From Hygrophila difformis (taxonomy: Eukaryota > Streptophyta > Magnoliopsida > Lamiales > Acanthaceae), in assembly GCA_030278955.1 (NCBI GenBank), contig JAOANR010000002.1:14406238-14470237 (forward strand): a DNA stretch of 64,000 nucleotides, in the 5' to 3' direction. The stretch's first letter is position 1. Each line of letters starts with the position of its first letter. Positions 24,701-35,570 of the stretch are shown here, piece after piece. A program made the position numbers and the translations under genes. The notes under the pieces were generated by a model. The model was given only the letters and a program-made list of their open reading frames with translations. It ran no database searches and was not told the DNA's origin.

Positions 24701-25160
24701 GATCCTCGGCGGGAGAGGCTTAATGGTATACAGTACATGAAGGATAGGGAATTGTCTCTGCCCTTATACAAAACATCATTATCAAATAACCATGGTCTTC
24801 ACAATAAAAGATGACACGCTGTCATGGGCACGACATCACACAGAATGGTTTCAGCATGAGATCCTATTTTGATCGGAATTTTTGCACGCTGGCTCATTTT
24901 AAGATCTCCATTGTCGTTTATCCAATGTAAATGGTGCGGCTTTGGATGCTCTTCGGTAGGAAGTCCTAACCTGCGAATCACATAACTGCTCACAACATTA
25001 GTACAACTACGTTATCTACAATAACAGAAGCCAAATTACCATTTATTTCACGACGACAATGAAAGAGATTCTCCCTTTGTTCATTGATGGCGGGATCAAA
25101 TTTATCCGCACTTAGAGTCCTCATGGCCACAAAGGTGGTAAGAACTCGTTCTTCTTCATC
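21745..25160 (-). pseudogene. Ty3/gypsy pol of element J, many lesions
   Basis: Pieces in order on the minus strand: protease around 25020 with the DNG motif broken by a 1-base deletion; post-protease 24799-24993; RT N-part 24223-24477; RT palm 23787-24179, with YFDE in place of YFDD; RNase H end 23067-23363; integrase core 22563-22763, ending at a stop where the Gln of HPQTDGQ is expected; integrase C-part 22215-22532; tail 21745-22029. Frameshifts and stops separate almost every piece. The tail matches that of A (RLMDQPPQGGGD / RLIDQPSQGVGD). It is non-functional. Confidence 0.9.
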
Positions 25161-25162
25161 GA

Positions 25163-26513
25163 TCACTTCATGATCCGCCTCATCATTTTCATGCTCATAA
25201 TCAGGGTTCGCTTATTTTTGTACTGATTTTCTTCCTCATTAGAGTTGAGGATTTTCAAGTGTCCATCATCCAGAATTGTGTCTCTTCGCACATTAGGGCA
25301 CTCATTGGCATAGTGGCCCTTTCTTTGGCACTTGAAGCACGTAACACCCTTAGCTTCTCGACCCTTAGGCTTCTCATATTGATCTCGTTGCACCGGTGGC
25401 TTATGGCTTGAATTCCTTTGCCATTTCAAACCCTTAGGCTTGTTGGGTTTTTTTCAGCTTTGGGCCATGGCTTATTGGGCCAAGTTTTTGCGGGACAAGG
25501 CTTGCTCGAACTCGTTCAAAAAGTGACCCGAGGTGCTTGCCTCTTGTGTTGAGACTCGATTTTAGCAGCTAAATGGACAAGGACCTCGATATTGTTCTAG
25601 CCTCTCAAATCGACCTTATCACAGATGCCTTTCCTCAAGCCTTCCATAAACCTAGTATTTGTGATTTCTTCATCTTCATTAACTCCGGCACGGGTCATCA
25701 GCTTTTCCATTTCCTGATAAAATTCATTCATTGTTTTGTTCCCTTGAGTTAACAATTGGACTTTACAGTAAAGATCCTTGCGGTAATATGAGGGCACAAA
25801 CCGTTGCTGCATCAGTCGCATTAAATCCTCCAAGTGTCGGTAGGCCTAAAATCGCGCTCCCGAATTTCCTTCGAAGTTTTCTACCACCAAGCTAGGGAAT
25901 AATCCTTAAATTCATAAACAACAATTTGTACCTTCCTTCTTTCTGAGTAGTCATGATACTTAAAGATCAATTCCATAGAGTCTCTCCATTCAATGAACTC
26001 ACTCGAATCGGTAGTACCTCTAAGTCTAGGGATATCGAACTTGATTCCCTTCATTTCATTTTCACGCAGTCCATCGTTCCGGTTGTTCCTATTCCTTCCA
26101 ATTCCTCGGCCTTGAGATTCCCGTGGTGGCGGATTCCGCAGCCTCATCCATCGGGCATTGGCTCTCGGACCCGTCTACAGTCAAATGGTCGCTCTCGGGC
26201 CTCTAAATCCTCTTTGTCCATTTCCAGGTCACTCTATTTCTCCCAACTTAGCTATGCACACTCCCTGCACTTTCATGAGATACTCTGGCGTCCCTCAGCC
26301 TGGATCGCCAACCAGTTGCATTTGGGCTAACCCGCGGTTTTGCCTCTCTATAGTTTGCCTCACTATAGTTTGCCCATGTTCTTTTAACTGGTCGTTAACC
26401 TCATTCTGGTCGTCAACCCGTTCATTCAGGTCATCGAACCTTCTATTCATGTTCCCAATTTGAGCGTTAAGCTCTTGTAAAGCGGTGGCCACGTCTGGAA
26501 TATTACCTTCCAT
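25163..26513 (-). pseudogene. Ty3/gypsy gag of element J, broken
   Basis: The start is at 26513 (MEGNIPDVATALQELNAQIG), a heptad-rich N-terminus at 26295-26513. The capsid core is at 25881-26147 (MKGIKFDIPRLRGTTDSSEF) and 25597-25833 (FYQEMEKLMTRAGVNEDEEI). A single knuckle CFKCQRKGHYANEC lies in 25163-25429. Several stops and shifts interrupt it. It belongs with the gags of A and H, not with B, C and E. Confidence 0.9.
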
Positions 26514-27904
26514 TATAAAACAAACTAGAGGAATATATGTATAAAAATGTTAGAGAAAAAAATATTTTTGGTGGTAAATTTTCCCACTCGGAATTGCACT
26601 CAAGTCTTCACACCCAAATTTCAAGAAATGGGTTTTTCCACAATTGGTTCCAAAATCTGTGCCCAAACAGTTCAATCACACTTAGACTGTGAAAATTGAG
26701 GACTAAATTTATGTACGCACAAGCCAAGGAATAATTTCGACTTGTTCGACTCAATCAAATAAAGGCTCAATGATGTATGCAATAATGCACTGCACTTAGT
26801 AATATTCGAAGCCTTAATCGAGCAATCTCCGCAACAACAGTTATGTCCCAATATAGACGTGGAAAATATAAATCTCATAAAATAAAATCACTCAAGAAAA
26901 ATCACTCAAGAAAAATTCCCAACTCTCAAAACACTAGTGGATTTAATAACTCGGTTTCACACCTTAGAGAGGAATTCCAATGTCAGTACATTGCCTGATG
27001 GAACTTCAACTCTGTATTCGTGAAAATTAATTCAGAGTATCATTTATCCACTTAATGTTAAAAACACTCAAAAAGGAAAATAAATATGTATGGTGGAATC
27101 ACTCAAATTTGGACAAGTGGCAGCACGTAGCTTGAGGATTGTGGCCTTGACGTCGTAACGCAGCTGCAGCGTCAAGATGCTAAGGGGGCGTCGAGATCAC
27201 GATGCAACGATGCAATGATGGATGTTGGTGAAAAAGGCGGCATGGCGTCGCAATGGTGTCTGGACATCGCAATAGGGGTACCACGATGCAAGTGTAGCGT
27301 CAGCAATGATGTTGGTAGTTGGCGTGGCGTCACGACGCTAATGGATTACGATGTTGCTGGGGTGTCGTGACGCAGCTCAAATCATTTAACTTTATTCTCC
27401 TTTTCTCTCTGTTCGGGGTTTCTGACCAATTTTGTCTCCTTTTGCAAGTCCTCAGTAAATTAATTCCCCAAAAAGAAAGTTGTACTATTTGTGTACCTCA
27501 TGCGCCAACACTCACGTAACTTGTTGCATTTTGGATCAAAATGCCCACAACTCAAGAACAAGATGAATGCCACTTGAAGATTCAAATATTGGCAAGAACA
27601 CCAAACAAATAACCTCACAAACTCACTACCCAAGCCCTAAATATCACACTGTTATGCTTCGAAAAGCAAGATTATATCATCAAACCTTCCTTAAAATGCA
27701 TGCCTAATACATACGGATTAAGAGACAAGGTATATGACTTCAAATAACAAAACAAAACATGGGCAAAATGAAGGCAAACCCGTGAGTAATATTAAGCAAA
27801 ATAAGCAAAAATCAAAATCGAAAGTAAGAGAAATTTTTGGGGTTTTCTAATATACAAATTTTTCTGGGTTTTTGATTTTGGAAAGCTCAAGATGGTTCAA
27901 TGAA
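26514..27904 (-). other. Leader of element J with CGTCGTAA-like words
   Basis: About 1.4 kb between gag and primer site with no coding region. At 27150-27370 it repeats the CGTCGTAACGC / GCGTCACGACGC type of word seen in this element's U3, paralleling the leader of H. Confidence 0.7.
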
Positions 27905-27917
27905 GGCTTTGATACCA
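27905..27917 (-). other. Primer binding site of element J
   Basis: Sense TGGTATCAAAGCC, one mismatch from the initiator-Met complement TGGTATCAGAGCC, 13 bp from the LTR edge. Confidence 0.85.
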
Positions 27918-27930
27918 AAATATAAAATAA

Positions 27931-28270
27931 TTCCATGGAGCCATTGAACACATACTTGATAAAATAAGAAAAATGGAGGGGGAAGGTGGTGGATTAGATG
28001 GATGAGAGATAGGTAAACCAAATCAACAAAATGAGATAACAAGAAGGGAAAACACACCATATGTTGCATCCTCATCTTGCCACAATATCAAAAAGTTGAT
28101 TGAACAAACATGGAATAGGTTTCAAGATTCCAAGTTGTGGATTTTGCCCAAAACCGAGCAATGGTTTTTGATTGATCTTTTGTAAGAGTTGCTTGAGAGC
28201 AACATACAATATTCAACAAAAGATGCTTACAAAATGAAATGGGAAGGCCTTATATAGTAACCAAACCCTA
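27931..28270 (-). repeat. 5' LTR of element J, truncated
   Basis: Aligns with 20927-21240. At about 28268 the match stops and LTR C sequence begins, so the U3 half of this LTR is lost. Confidence 0.85.
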
Positions 28271-28330
28271 ATTCCTTTCGGCTCAAGACTCACCAAGGCC
28301 GACCTTGGACGTCCCTAGGTCGTGCCTATC

Positions 28331-28338
28331 TATAAATA
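28331..28338 (+). promoter_or_regulatory. TATA box of 5' LTR C
   Basis: TATAAATA followed by AGACCTCTTG; identical in the 3' LTR at 33490-33497. Confidence 0.72.
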
Positions 28339-28479
28339 AGACCTCTTGTCAGCCCCGAACACTTTCCAAAAACCCTACAACTCTCTATTCGTTCGAAAAC
28401 CCTAATTCCGGAGTCGTCGGAGGCACGAAACCAAGGCGAGGACTGCTTGGACAAAAATCAGAAGATCTACAACGTTGTG

Positions 28480-30310
28480 GTAAGTTCTGATCCGAATCTT
28501 GTTCCATATACGATTCGAAAACGAATCCTAACTTCGTCTTTTCTTTTCTACACCCTGAATCGGATCTAGAACGAAGAACCCGACGAACCGAGGAGATAAA
28601 CGGTGGACTGGAAGTCATGCCTCCGAGTCGACGATCCCGGACGACCAAATATCTGTAAATTAACCTTACTATGGTTTTGGGAGAATTTAAAATACACTTG
28701 ATCTAACGATTCAAACCAAGAACGTAAAAATCTGTCAACATGAAATCTTTAACGGCGCAACGGCTGTGCACGAATTTTTAGAACCCTTAACAAGTACTCA
28801 AACGAGAAAACTTAAAACATGAAAAACGTTCCTAAGGCTTAGATCTATCTCCTATAAAATATTCGGAATTTTTCATGTTGTTTTGAGACCTAAAACTGAC
28901 CCAAAACCGAACTGCATTAAATCTGGATCTTGGAATTCTTGACAGAACTTTAGTTCGAACTTGTTGGTGATTTTTACCTTAGATTTACACCGATCTAGGA
29001 TTGGCGTTGAACATAAGAATTGTAGATCTATGAGTTTAGAACATCCCTGTAAATTTTTAGAATTTTTTGTTGAGATTTGAACCTCCAAACCAGAGCCGAT
29101 CCGATCTGCATTTGTACCAAAATCAAGAACCTTGACAGAAATTAGTTTCGAACTTGAGCTAAAGATTAACTTCTGATCCGATGAGAATTGGGCTTTGAGT
29201 TCTAAATGAAAGTTGTAGATAATTGTCTTTAAAATCACCCTGTAAAATTAAAAATTTGGAGTTAGTTTGCTATGATAGATCTTGGAATCTTGAAACTGAT
29301 GCGTAGAAACTCGGACAGATTACCACCCTGTTAAAGATTGACATTTTTCACCTACTTCCATATCTCGGATTGAAAAACTTAAAACATGAAACTTGTTCAT
29401 CTATGTGTTTTCGAGTCACTGGTGAAATTTCAAAATTTTTGGAATTAAACTCGATTTCTAATGAATTTTGGAGTGAACTGTGGTTGACCGAGTCAAATCT
29501 TGAAATCTTGTTGAAACTTGTGAAATTTGCGAAACTTGTTTTGACCTTGCGGGTTCGATTCCCCAAGGGCGTCTGTGTCCCTGCGGGTTCGATTCCCCAG
29601 GATGTCTGTGTCAAGCCTTGCGGGTTCGATTCCCCAGGGTGTATGTTTTCCTGCGGGTTCGATTCCCCAGGATGTCTGTGTCAAACCTTGCGGGTTCGAT
29701 TCCCCAGGGTGTATGTTTTCCTGCGGGTTCGATTCCCCAGGATGTCCATATCAAACCTTGCGGGTTCGATTCCCCAGGGTGTGTCTTCCTGCGGGTTCGA
29801 TTCCCCAGGATATGTGTTGATTCCTATGGGTTCAATTCCCTAGGATGTATTTGAGTTCTTGCGGGTTCGATTCCCCAAGGGCGATTGTCTGTCTTCCTGC
29901 GGGTTCGATACCCCAGGACGTGTGTTGATTCCTACGGGTTCGATTCCCTAGGATGCGTTTAAATTCTTGCGGGTTCCATTCCCCAAGAACAAATTATACT
30001 AGATCTTATTGAACAAAAGTGGAAGAATGGAATCCTGAAATACTTGAATATTTTCCTTATTTAAATTATGCCTTTAAATTATGTCTTGCGATTATTTTAT
30101 CATGTTGTTGAATTATGATCTTATGGAAATCCTTGACTTTTAAATTATGCAATTAGATTATTATTAGATGGATAAAATTAAATCATGTCTTGTATGAACA
30201 TGTTTTCTTTAAATTTAATTAAAGGCTTTGAAACCCCATAATCATGTATGTGTTAACTTACTCAGCAAGTTTTTGCTGACCAAACCATATTATTTCCCTT
30301 TTTCTTTCAG
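28480..30310 (+). other. Candidate LTR-embedded intron, copy C
   Basis: G/GTAAGTTC donor-like site at 28479-28480; acceptor-like TTTTTCTTTCAG/AG ends at 30310. Possible branch sequences CTTACTCA and TTGCTGAC lie 30-60 bp upstream. In the 3' LTR the acceptor-like site is kept (34965), but the donor region was lost in the ~500-bp deletion at about 33561. Confidence 0.5.
29546..29989 (+). repeat. 13-unit array of tRNA T-arm/B-box-like hairpins (5' LTR C)
   Basis: Units of 33-37 bp, mostly two alternating types. Ten of 13 contain an exact GGTTCGATTCC, which fits the RNA polymerase III B-box consensus. The loop TTCGATT is closed by GGG/CCC, and an outer stem varies in step: CCTG/CAGG, CTTG/CAAG, CCTA/TAGG, TTCTTG/CAAGAA. 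No tRNA acceptor, D or anticodon arm accompanies the units. Several overlapping ORFs here are products of the repeat. Confidence 0.93.
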
Positions 30311-30658
30311 AGCTGAAGAATATGCATCATCATATGCATACATGGGAATTTTGGGGAACACTTTATTCTTAAATTTTGTTTTAGACTAGATCTTGCATGA
30401 ACGGGCCTGTTTAACCCGTGATTAGGCCATGTTGGCCCTATTTTTATATTCCGCTGCATTATATATGTAAATATTATTTTCCGCTGCAACTTTGATGTAT
30501 TATTTTCAAATTATATATGAATGGGCTGTTTGAATGATTTAAATTTTGAAAAACCATAGTCTTGCATCTCTTTAGCAAGCTCGGAGAAACCGTGTCTTGC
30601 TAGGGATGTGTGGCGGTGACACCCCGACCTGGGTGACCAAAACCGGGGTGTTACAAAG

Positions 30659-30672
30659 TGGTATCAGAGCCC
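30659..30672 (+). other. Primer binding site of element C
   Basis: TGGTATCAGAGCCC, a full match to the initiator-Met site, three bases after the LTR. Confidence 0.93.
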
Positions 30673-31510
30673 GGCTCATTTTTAAATTAGTATTTTTAAA
30701 CTTATTATTATTATTTAAAATTATTATTTTTAAACCATTATTATTTTTTAATTATTATTGAAGCCCAAATTATTATTTTGGAAGTTTCCTAGCCCAAATC
30801 ATGTTTGAGCCCAAATGATAATTATTTTTGACCCAATATAGAAGTCCAAGAATTTTAACTAATATTTTAAATTTTTTTCCATGGAATAAATTTTTATTTT
30901 AAAACCCATGGAAATTAGAAAAAAAATATATATATATATAGTGCATGAATTATTTTGGGGGAAATCATCATCTGTATGTGCATACCACATTTTTTTTTCT
31001 ATACCTTAGAGAATCTAGAAGCGATATGTTCTAACTTAGACCCTTTGCTTGTACTAGATGACTTAGACGCTTGACATCAAATTAGAAACGCTCACTAGAG
31101 ACTGATCTTGCCGTAGTTCTAGATCACGTTCATCTAAGCGCACGCTTAAGCATAGCAAATCTCGGCCTTAGCCATTCCTATCCTTATATGAATTAGAAAA
31201 TTTCCTCATGTGGAAGCAAAAAAAAAAAACAAAAAAAGAAATAACCAAGTTTTATTAAAACACTCTATATTCCAAAAATCTTGTTTGATTTCCCAAACAA
31301 CGAATGCAAAATTTGAAATTCGAAAAAAAAAAAATGGACAGCACACTGTCCGAAAAAAATAAAAATAAAAAAAAATAAAAAAATAAAAAAAATCTTGCAA
31401 CACCTCTAAGCTCGATCGAGCACTACGTGCGAAATTACAAACACATTTATAAATATTGTCTAGACTATATATTACCTTCACATGTCTTAATCCACACCGT
31501 TTGTAACAGA
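30673..31510 (+). other. Leader of element C
   Basis: Noncoding; AT-rich with A-rich runs at 31218-31390. A short ORF reading into gag from 31427 has no separate support. Confidence 0.7.
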
Positions 31511-32592
31511 ATGGCACCCAGAGGTAGACCGAGAACCCAACCGGCTCCCCAAACTACTACTGAAGTCCCACCAAATGTCACGGAAGCGGTAGAAGAACAA
31601 CCGCAAGGTGCGCAGGACGCCCCCGCACTGAACAATGTGGGCGATCGTCTTCAGACGATAGAAGAGGTCTTGATTGCGCTAGGGAACGCGCAAGTCAATC
31701 AGGGTCAAGCTGCGGTGGTACCTCCGCCCCAAGCTCTTCCCAACTATCTGGCCATGGTGAATCCTTACCAGCCACCCCACTATGTTGGTGAGGAGGATCC
31801 AGCAAAACTGGAGGAATGGATCCGGACCTTTGACAAGCTGCTCGGTGCGGTGAAGTCTCCGGAAGGAGAGAGAGTGCACGTCGCTTCGTACTACTTGGGA
31901 GGCGAAGCGGACGACTGGTGGCAGGCGACTCAAGCAAAACTGGCTGAAGATGATGAGCCCTACTCGTGGGCGAAAATGGTGGAGATGCTCAGGGATAGAT
32001 TCTATCCCCTGAGTACCAAAGCAGCGATGTACGAAGAATTTCTGTCGCTGAAACAAGGGGGCAGACAGTGCAAGAGTACTACACTCGATTCATGGAGCTG
32101 GTGAGGTTCGCACCAAGATTAGTACCCACAGATGCGGAGAAGGCTCAAAAATTCGAGATGGGACTGAACCTGGCAGTACGCGAGGTGATCGCAGGGGTGC
32201 ACTACCCCGACCTACAAGCTGTTTATGATCGTGCGGTAGCAGTTGCACGAGTTCAAGGACTGAAGCGTAAGGCGATAGGTGAGACTAGACGAGGTCCCCA
32301 TGGACAAGGCAAAAGAGATAAGGACCGCAGAACTGATATTGACTTGGGTAGGAATAATTATCGTGAAGGACCAAATGCGCTAGCCCAAGGCGACGATGAA
32401 GGCAACAATAGAAGGATTTTCAACCATGAAGGCTACGTACCCCGATGCCCAAAGTGTAACCAACCTCATCTGGTGAGAGGATGCCCTCAACCTAACACAT
32501 GCTTCCGATGTGGTCGACGTGGACATCAGATGAAAGAGTGCCGAACCCATATTAAGAATATCATCAAGAGAGGACCTGGCCGCTGGACCTGA
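31511..32592 (+). pseudogene. Gag of element C, one frameshift
   Basis: The start MAPRGRPRTQPAP parallels MAPKGKSRKE in E. There is a low-complexity N-terminus, then the capsid domain (VNPYQPPHYVGEEDPAKLEEW, YYLGGEADDWW, LRDRFYPLSTKAAMYEEF). One base is missing near 32062-32068 within the LKQGG..TVQEYY stretch, so the frame continues as 32068-32592. Two intact knuckles follow: CPKCNQPHLVRGC and CFRCGRRGHQMKEC. At about 360 codons it is full length for this family. Gag forms the particle that packages element RNA. A single lesion in an otherwise conserved frame suggests a rather recent loss. Confidence 0.92.
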
Positions 32593-32961
32593 CAAGCCAC
32601 GAAACCTAGACGGTCAAAATGGCAACAACCAAGGGCACCGATACCCTCAGAATAAAGACCCAAAACCCGAAGCCTCTTGAGAATATCGTATCGGCAGTTA
32701 TGGGGACATAACTGAAGTCTTAAGGGGGAGAGGATGTGATACGCCGTAATAAAGTAGATGCATTTATTTTTGAGTTCGATTCAACAATATGTATTCCAAA
32801 TAAATACGTTATGGCTTGATCCCTTCACAGGGTACGTAGGCATCTTAGGAGTTTTAATTCTAAGTTCAATCACAAAATAATAAAACAAACAAAAGACCTT
32901 AGCACGAGAAAAGACGAAAACACAACTTCGTGGACGAAGTTGATTCTTAAGGAGGGTAGAC
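32593..32961 (+). other. 3' noncoding end of element C with double PPT and hairpin
   Basis: First tract AAGGGGGAGAGGA with TGTGATACGCCG at about 32723-32748; conserved CCCTTCACAGGGTACGTAGG near 32820; stem-loop-like AACTTCG-TGGA-CGAAGTT (32924-32941); second tract abutting the LTR start TGTAATACCCGGG at 32962. Here the loop base differs (TGGA against AGGA), with the stem kept. Confidence 0.75.
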
Positions 32962-35311
32962 TGTAATACCCGGGAATTTTGTAATATAAAATAAATAAAT
33001 AAAAACAATAAGTAAATAAATATAATAAACAGAGAAAGAATCATAAGGAAAGGAGAAATGGAATTTAAATTAAAAAGGAATCAAAATTTCGAGAACCCGG
33101 GAAGCCGAAGACAATTTAATTACATAAATGGTTACACGGGAGCCCAGCACTGATGGACTCCATAACTCGAGTCTAAATGTAAATTTAGATCCGAATAAAA
33201 TTAAGATAGGGAATTGGAGACCGAAGATACCCCGGAAATCGGAATCCGAGAGCATAGAGGGATAGAAGTCCGAAAGAGAGGAGGAAAAGCGCGACGGATT
33301 GCACGACCCGCCGGGACCGGAGTCCAGGCGTGAGTGGCGCGCTGGCCGCGCGCTGGTTGGCCTAAGGGCGCGCCAACCCCGCGCCAACTGGAAGATTCGC
33401 CCGAATCCGGATTTTCCGACTTCGGTTGTATTCCTTTCAGCTCAAGACTCACCAAGGCCGACCTTGGACGTCCCTAGGTCGTGCCTATCTATAAATAAGA
33501 CCTCTTGTCAGCCCCGAACACTTTCCAAAAACCCTACAACTCTCTATACGTTCGAAAACCCTAACTGCATTAAATCTGGATCTTGGAATTCTTGACAGAA
33601 CTTTAGTTCGAATTTGTTGGTGATTTTGACCTTAGATCTAGACCGATCTAGGATTGGCGTTGAACATAAGAATTATAGATCTATGAGTTTAGAACATCCC
33701 TGTAAAGTTTTAGAATTTTTTGTTGAGATTTGAACCTCCAAACCTGAGCTGATCCGATCTGCGTTCGTACCGAAATCAAGAACCTTGACAGAAATTAGTT
33801 TCGAAATTGAGCTAAAAATTAACCTCTGATCCGACGAGAATTGGGCTTTGAGTTCTAAATAAAAGTTGTAGATAATCATCTTAAGAATCACCCTGTAAAA
33901 TTTCATCAAATTTGGAGTTAGTTTGCTATGGTAGATCTTGGAATCTTGAAATTGATGCGTAGAAACTCGGACAGATTACCACCATGTTAAAGATTGACGT
34001 TTTTCACCTACTTCCGTATCTCGGATTGAAAAACTTTAAACATGAAACTTGTTCATTAATGTGTTTTGGAGTCACTGGCCAAATTTCAGAATTTTTGGAT
34101 TAAACTCGATTTTTAATGAATTTTGGAGTGAACTGTGGTTGACCGAGTCAAATCTTGAAATCTTGTTGAAACTTGTGAAATTTGCGAAACTTGTTTTGAC
34201 CTTGCGGGTTCGATTCCCCAAGGGCGTCTGTGTCCCTGCGGGTTCGATTCCCCAGGATGTCTGTGTCAAGCCTTGCGGGTTCGATTCCCCAGGGTGTATG
34301 TTTTCCTGCGGGTTCGATTCCCCAGGATGTCTGTGTCAAACCTTGCGGGTTCGATTCCCCAGGGTGTATGTTTTCCTGCGGGTTCGATTCCCCAGGATGT
34401 CCGTGTCAAACCTTGCGGGTTCGATTCCCCAGGGTGTGTCTTCATGCGGGTTCGATTCCCCAGGATATGTGTTGATTCCTATGGGTTCAATTCCCTAGGA
34501 TGTATTTGAGTTCTTGCGGGTTCGATTCCCCAAGGGCGATTGTCTGTCTTCCTGCGGGTTCGATTCCCCAGGACGTGTGTTGATTCCTACGGGTTCGATT
34601 CCCTAGGATGCGTTTAAATTCTTGCGGGTTCGATTCCCCAAGAACAAATTATACTAGATCTTATTGAACAAAAGTAGAAGAATGGAATCCTGAAATACTT
34701 GAATATTTTCCTTATTTAAATTATGCCTTTAAATTATGTCTTGCGATTATTTTATCATGTTGTTGAATTATGATCTTATGGAAATCCTTGTCTTTTAAAT
34801 TATGCAATTAAATTATTATTAGATGGATAAAATTAATTCATGTCTTGTATGAACATGTTTTCTTTAAATTTAATTAAAGGCTTTGAAACCCCATAATCAT
34901 GTATGTGTTAACTTACTCACCAAGTTTTTGCTGACCAAACCATATTATTTCCCTTTTTCTTTCAGAGCTGAAGAATATGCATCATCATATGCATACATGG
35001 GAATTTTGGGGAACACTTTATTCTTAAATTTTGTTTTAGACTAGATCTTGCATGAACGGGCCTGTTTAACCCGTGATTAGGCCATGTTGGCCCTATTTTT
35101 ATATTCCGCTGCATTATATATGTAAATATTATTTTCCGCTGCAACTTTGATGTATTATTTTCAATTTATATATGCATGGGCTGTTTGAATGATTTAAATT
35201 CTGAAAAACCATAGGCTTGCATCTCTTTAGCAAGCTCGGAGAAACCGTGTCTTGCTAGGGAGGTGTGGCAGTAACATCCCGACCTGGGTGACCAAAAACC
35301 GCGGTGTTACA
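32962..35311 (+). repeat. 3' LTR of element C
   Basis: TGTAATACCCGGG...GCGGTGTTACA. Compared with the 5' LTR it lacks about 500 bp after CGTTCGAAAACCCTAA (33561), which removes the donor-like site. It has TATAAATA at 33490-33497 and the acceptor-like site at 34965. Confidence 0.9.
34201..34645 (+). repeat. 13-unit T-arm/B-box-like array (3' LTR C)
   Basis: The same 13 units as in the 5' LTR. Here 12 of 13 keep GGTTCGATTCC; only the unit with GGTTCAATTCC deviates. The count has not changed since insertion. Confidence 0.93.
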
Positions 35312-35570
35312 CATTGAGACCAATTCGGTCTTGCCAATTCGAAATAGCCAATTCGGTCTAGACCGAATTGGCCTAAACCGAATTGCCCTCATGCCTTAGA
35401 AAAATTACCCACCCTCTCAATTCGGTATAACCCAATTCGGTCTAGACCGAATTGCCTATATCGCATCAGTCAGCAATTATTTTCTAAGACTCCCAATTCG
35501 GTCTATTGGCCAATTCGGTCTAAACCGAATTGCACCCCATAAACCGAATTGCCCTCTGACTGTTATTTTA
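35312..35570. repeat. AATTCGGTCT palindrome cluster in LTR I
   Basis: Contains a perfect 26-bp palindrome at 35347-35372 and a 22-bp one at 35433-35454, both centred on CGGTCTAGACCG, plus about eight single half-words. More words continue after the Helitron at 37803-37945. Confidence 0.92.

Larger units (their letters stand above)
20927..28270 (-). mobile_element. Ty3/gypsy element J (minus strand), decayed
   Basis: Complete in order on the minus strand: truncated 5' LTR (27931-28270), primer site, leader, gag, pol and 3' LTR (20927-about 21605). It interrupts the gag of H. The two LTR copies align over about 310 bp, sharing CTTGATAAAA.AAGAAAAATGG and GGAAGGCCTTATATAGTAACC, with scattered differences and one ~25-bp indel, indicating an old insertion. 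Proteins resemble A and H. The right LTR breaks off at about 28270, so no target duplication can be tested. Confidence 0.9.
28271..30655 (+). repeat. 5' LTR of element C, 5'-truncated
   Basis: Matches 33425-35311 closely from TTCCTTTC.GCTCAAGACTC onward and ends ...CGGGGTGTTACA at 30655, three bases before the primer site. It has a TATA box, a donor-like and an acceptor-like site, and a T-arm-like array. Confidence 0.9.
28271..35311 (+). mobile_element. Gag-only LTR retrotransposon C (TR-GAG-like)
   Basis: Two long, closely similar LTRs flank about 2.3 kb that holds a Met primer site, a leader, one gag and the polypurine region. There is no protease, RT or integrase, and no trace that they were deleted: gag runs straight into the polypurine tract. 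The 5' LTR lacks roughly its first 470 bp (it joins J at 28270). The 3' LTR lacks about 500 internal bp. The right end abuts LTR I at 35312. Such gag-only elements need the pol of a relative. Confidence 0.88.

Noticed and set aside
29370..29854. Overlapping ORFs rich in RVRFPR, AGSIPQ and CGFDSPG repeats
   Set aside because: They are translations of the T-arm-like tandem array in all three frames; no independent coding evidence. The same holds for 34049-34509.
29546..29989. tRNA gene cluster
   Set aside because: Only the T-arm/B box is present; no D arm, anticodon arm, acceptor stem or A box could be found in any unit.
29546..29989. CRISPR-like array
   Set aside because: The units are contiguous diverged tandem repeats with 15-20-bp non-unique spacers in plant nuclear DNA; no cas genes.
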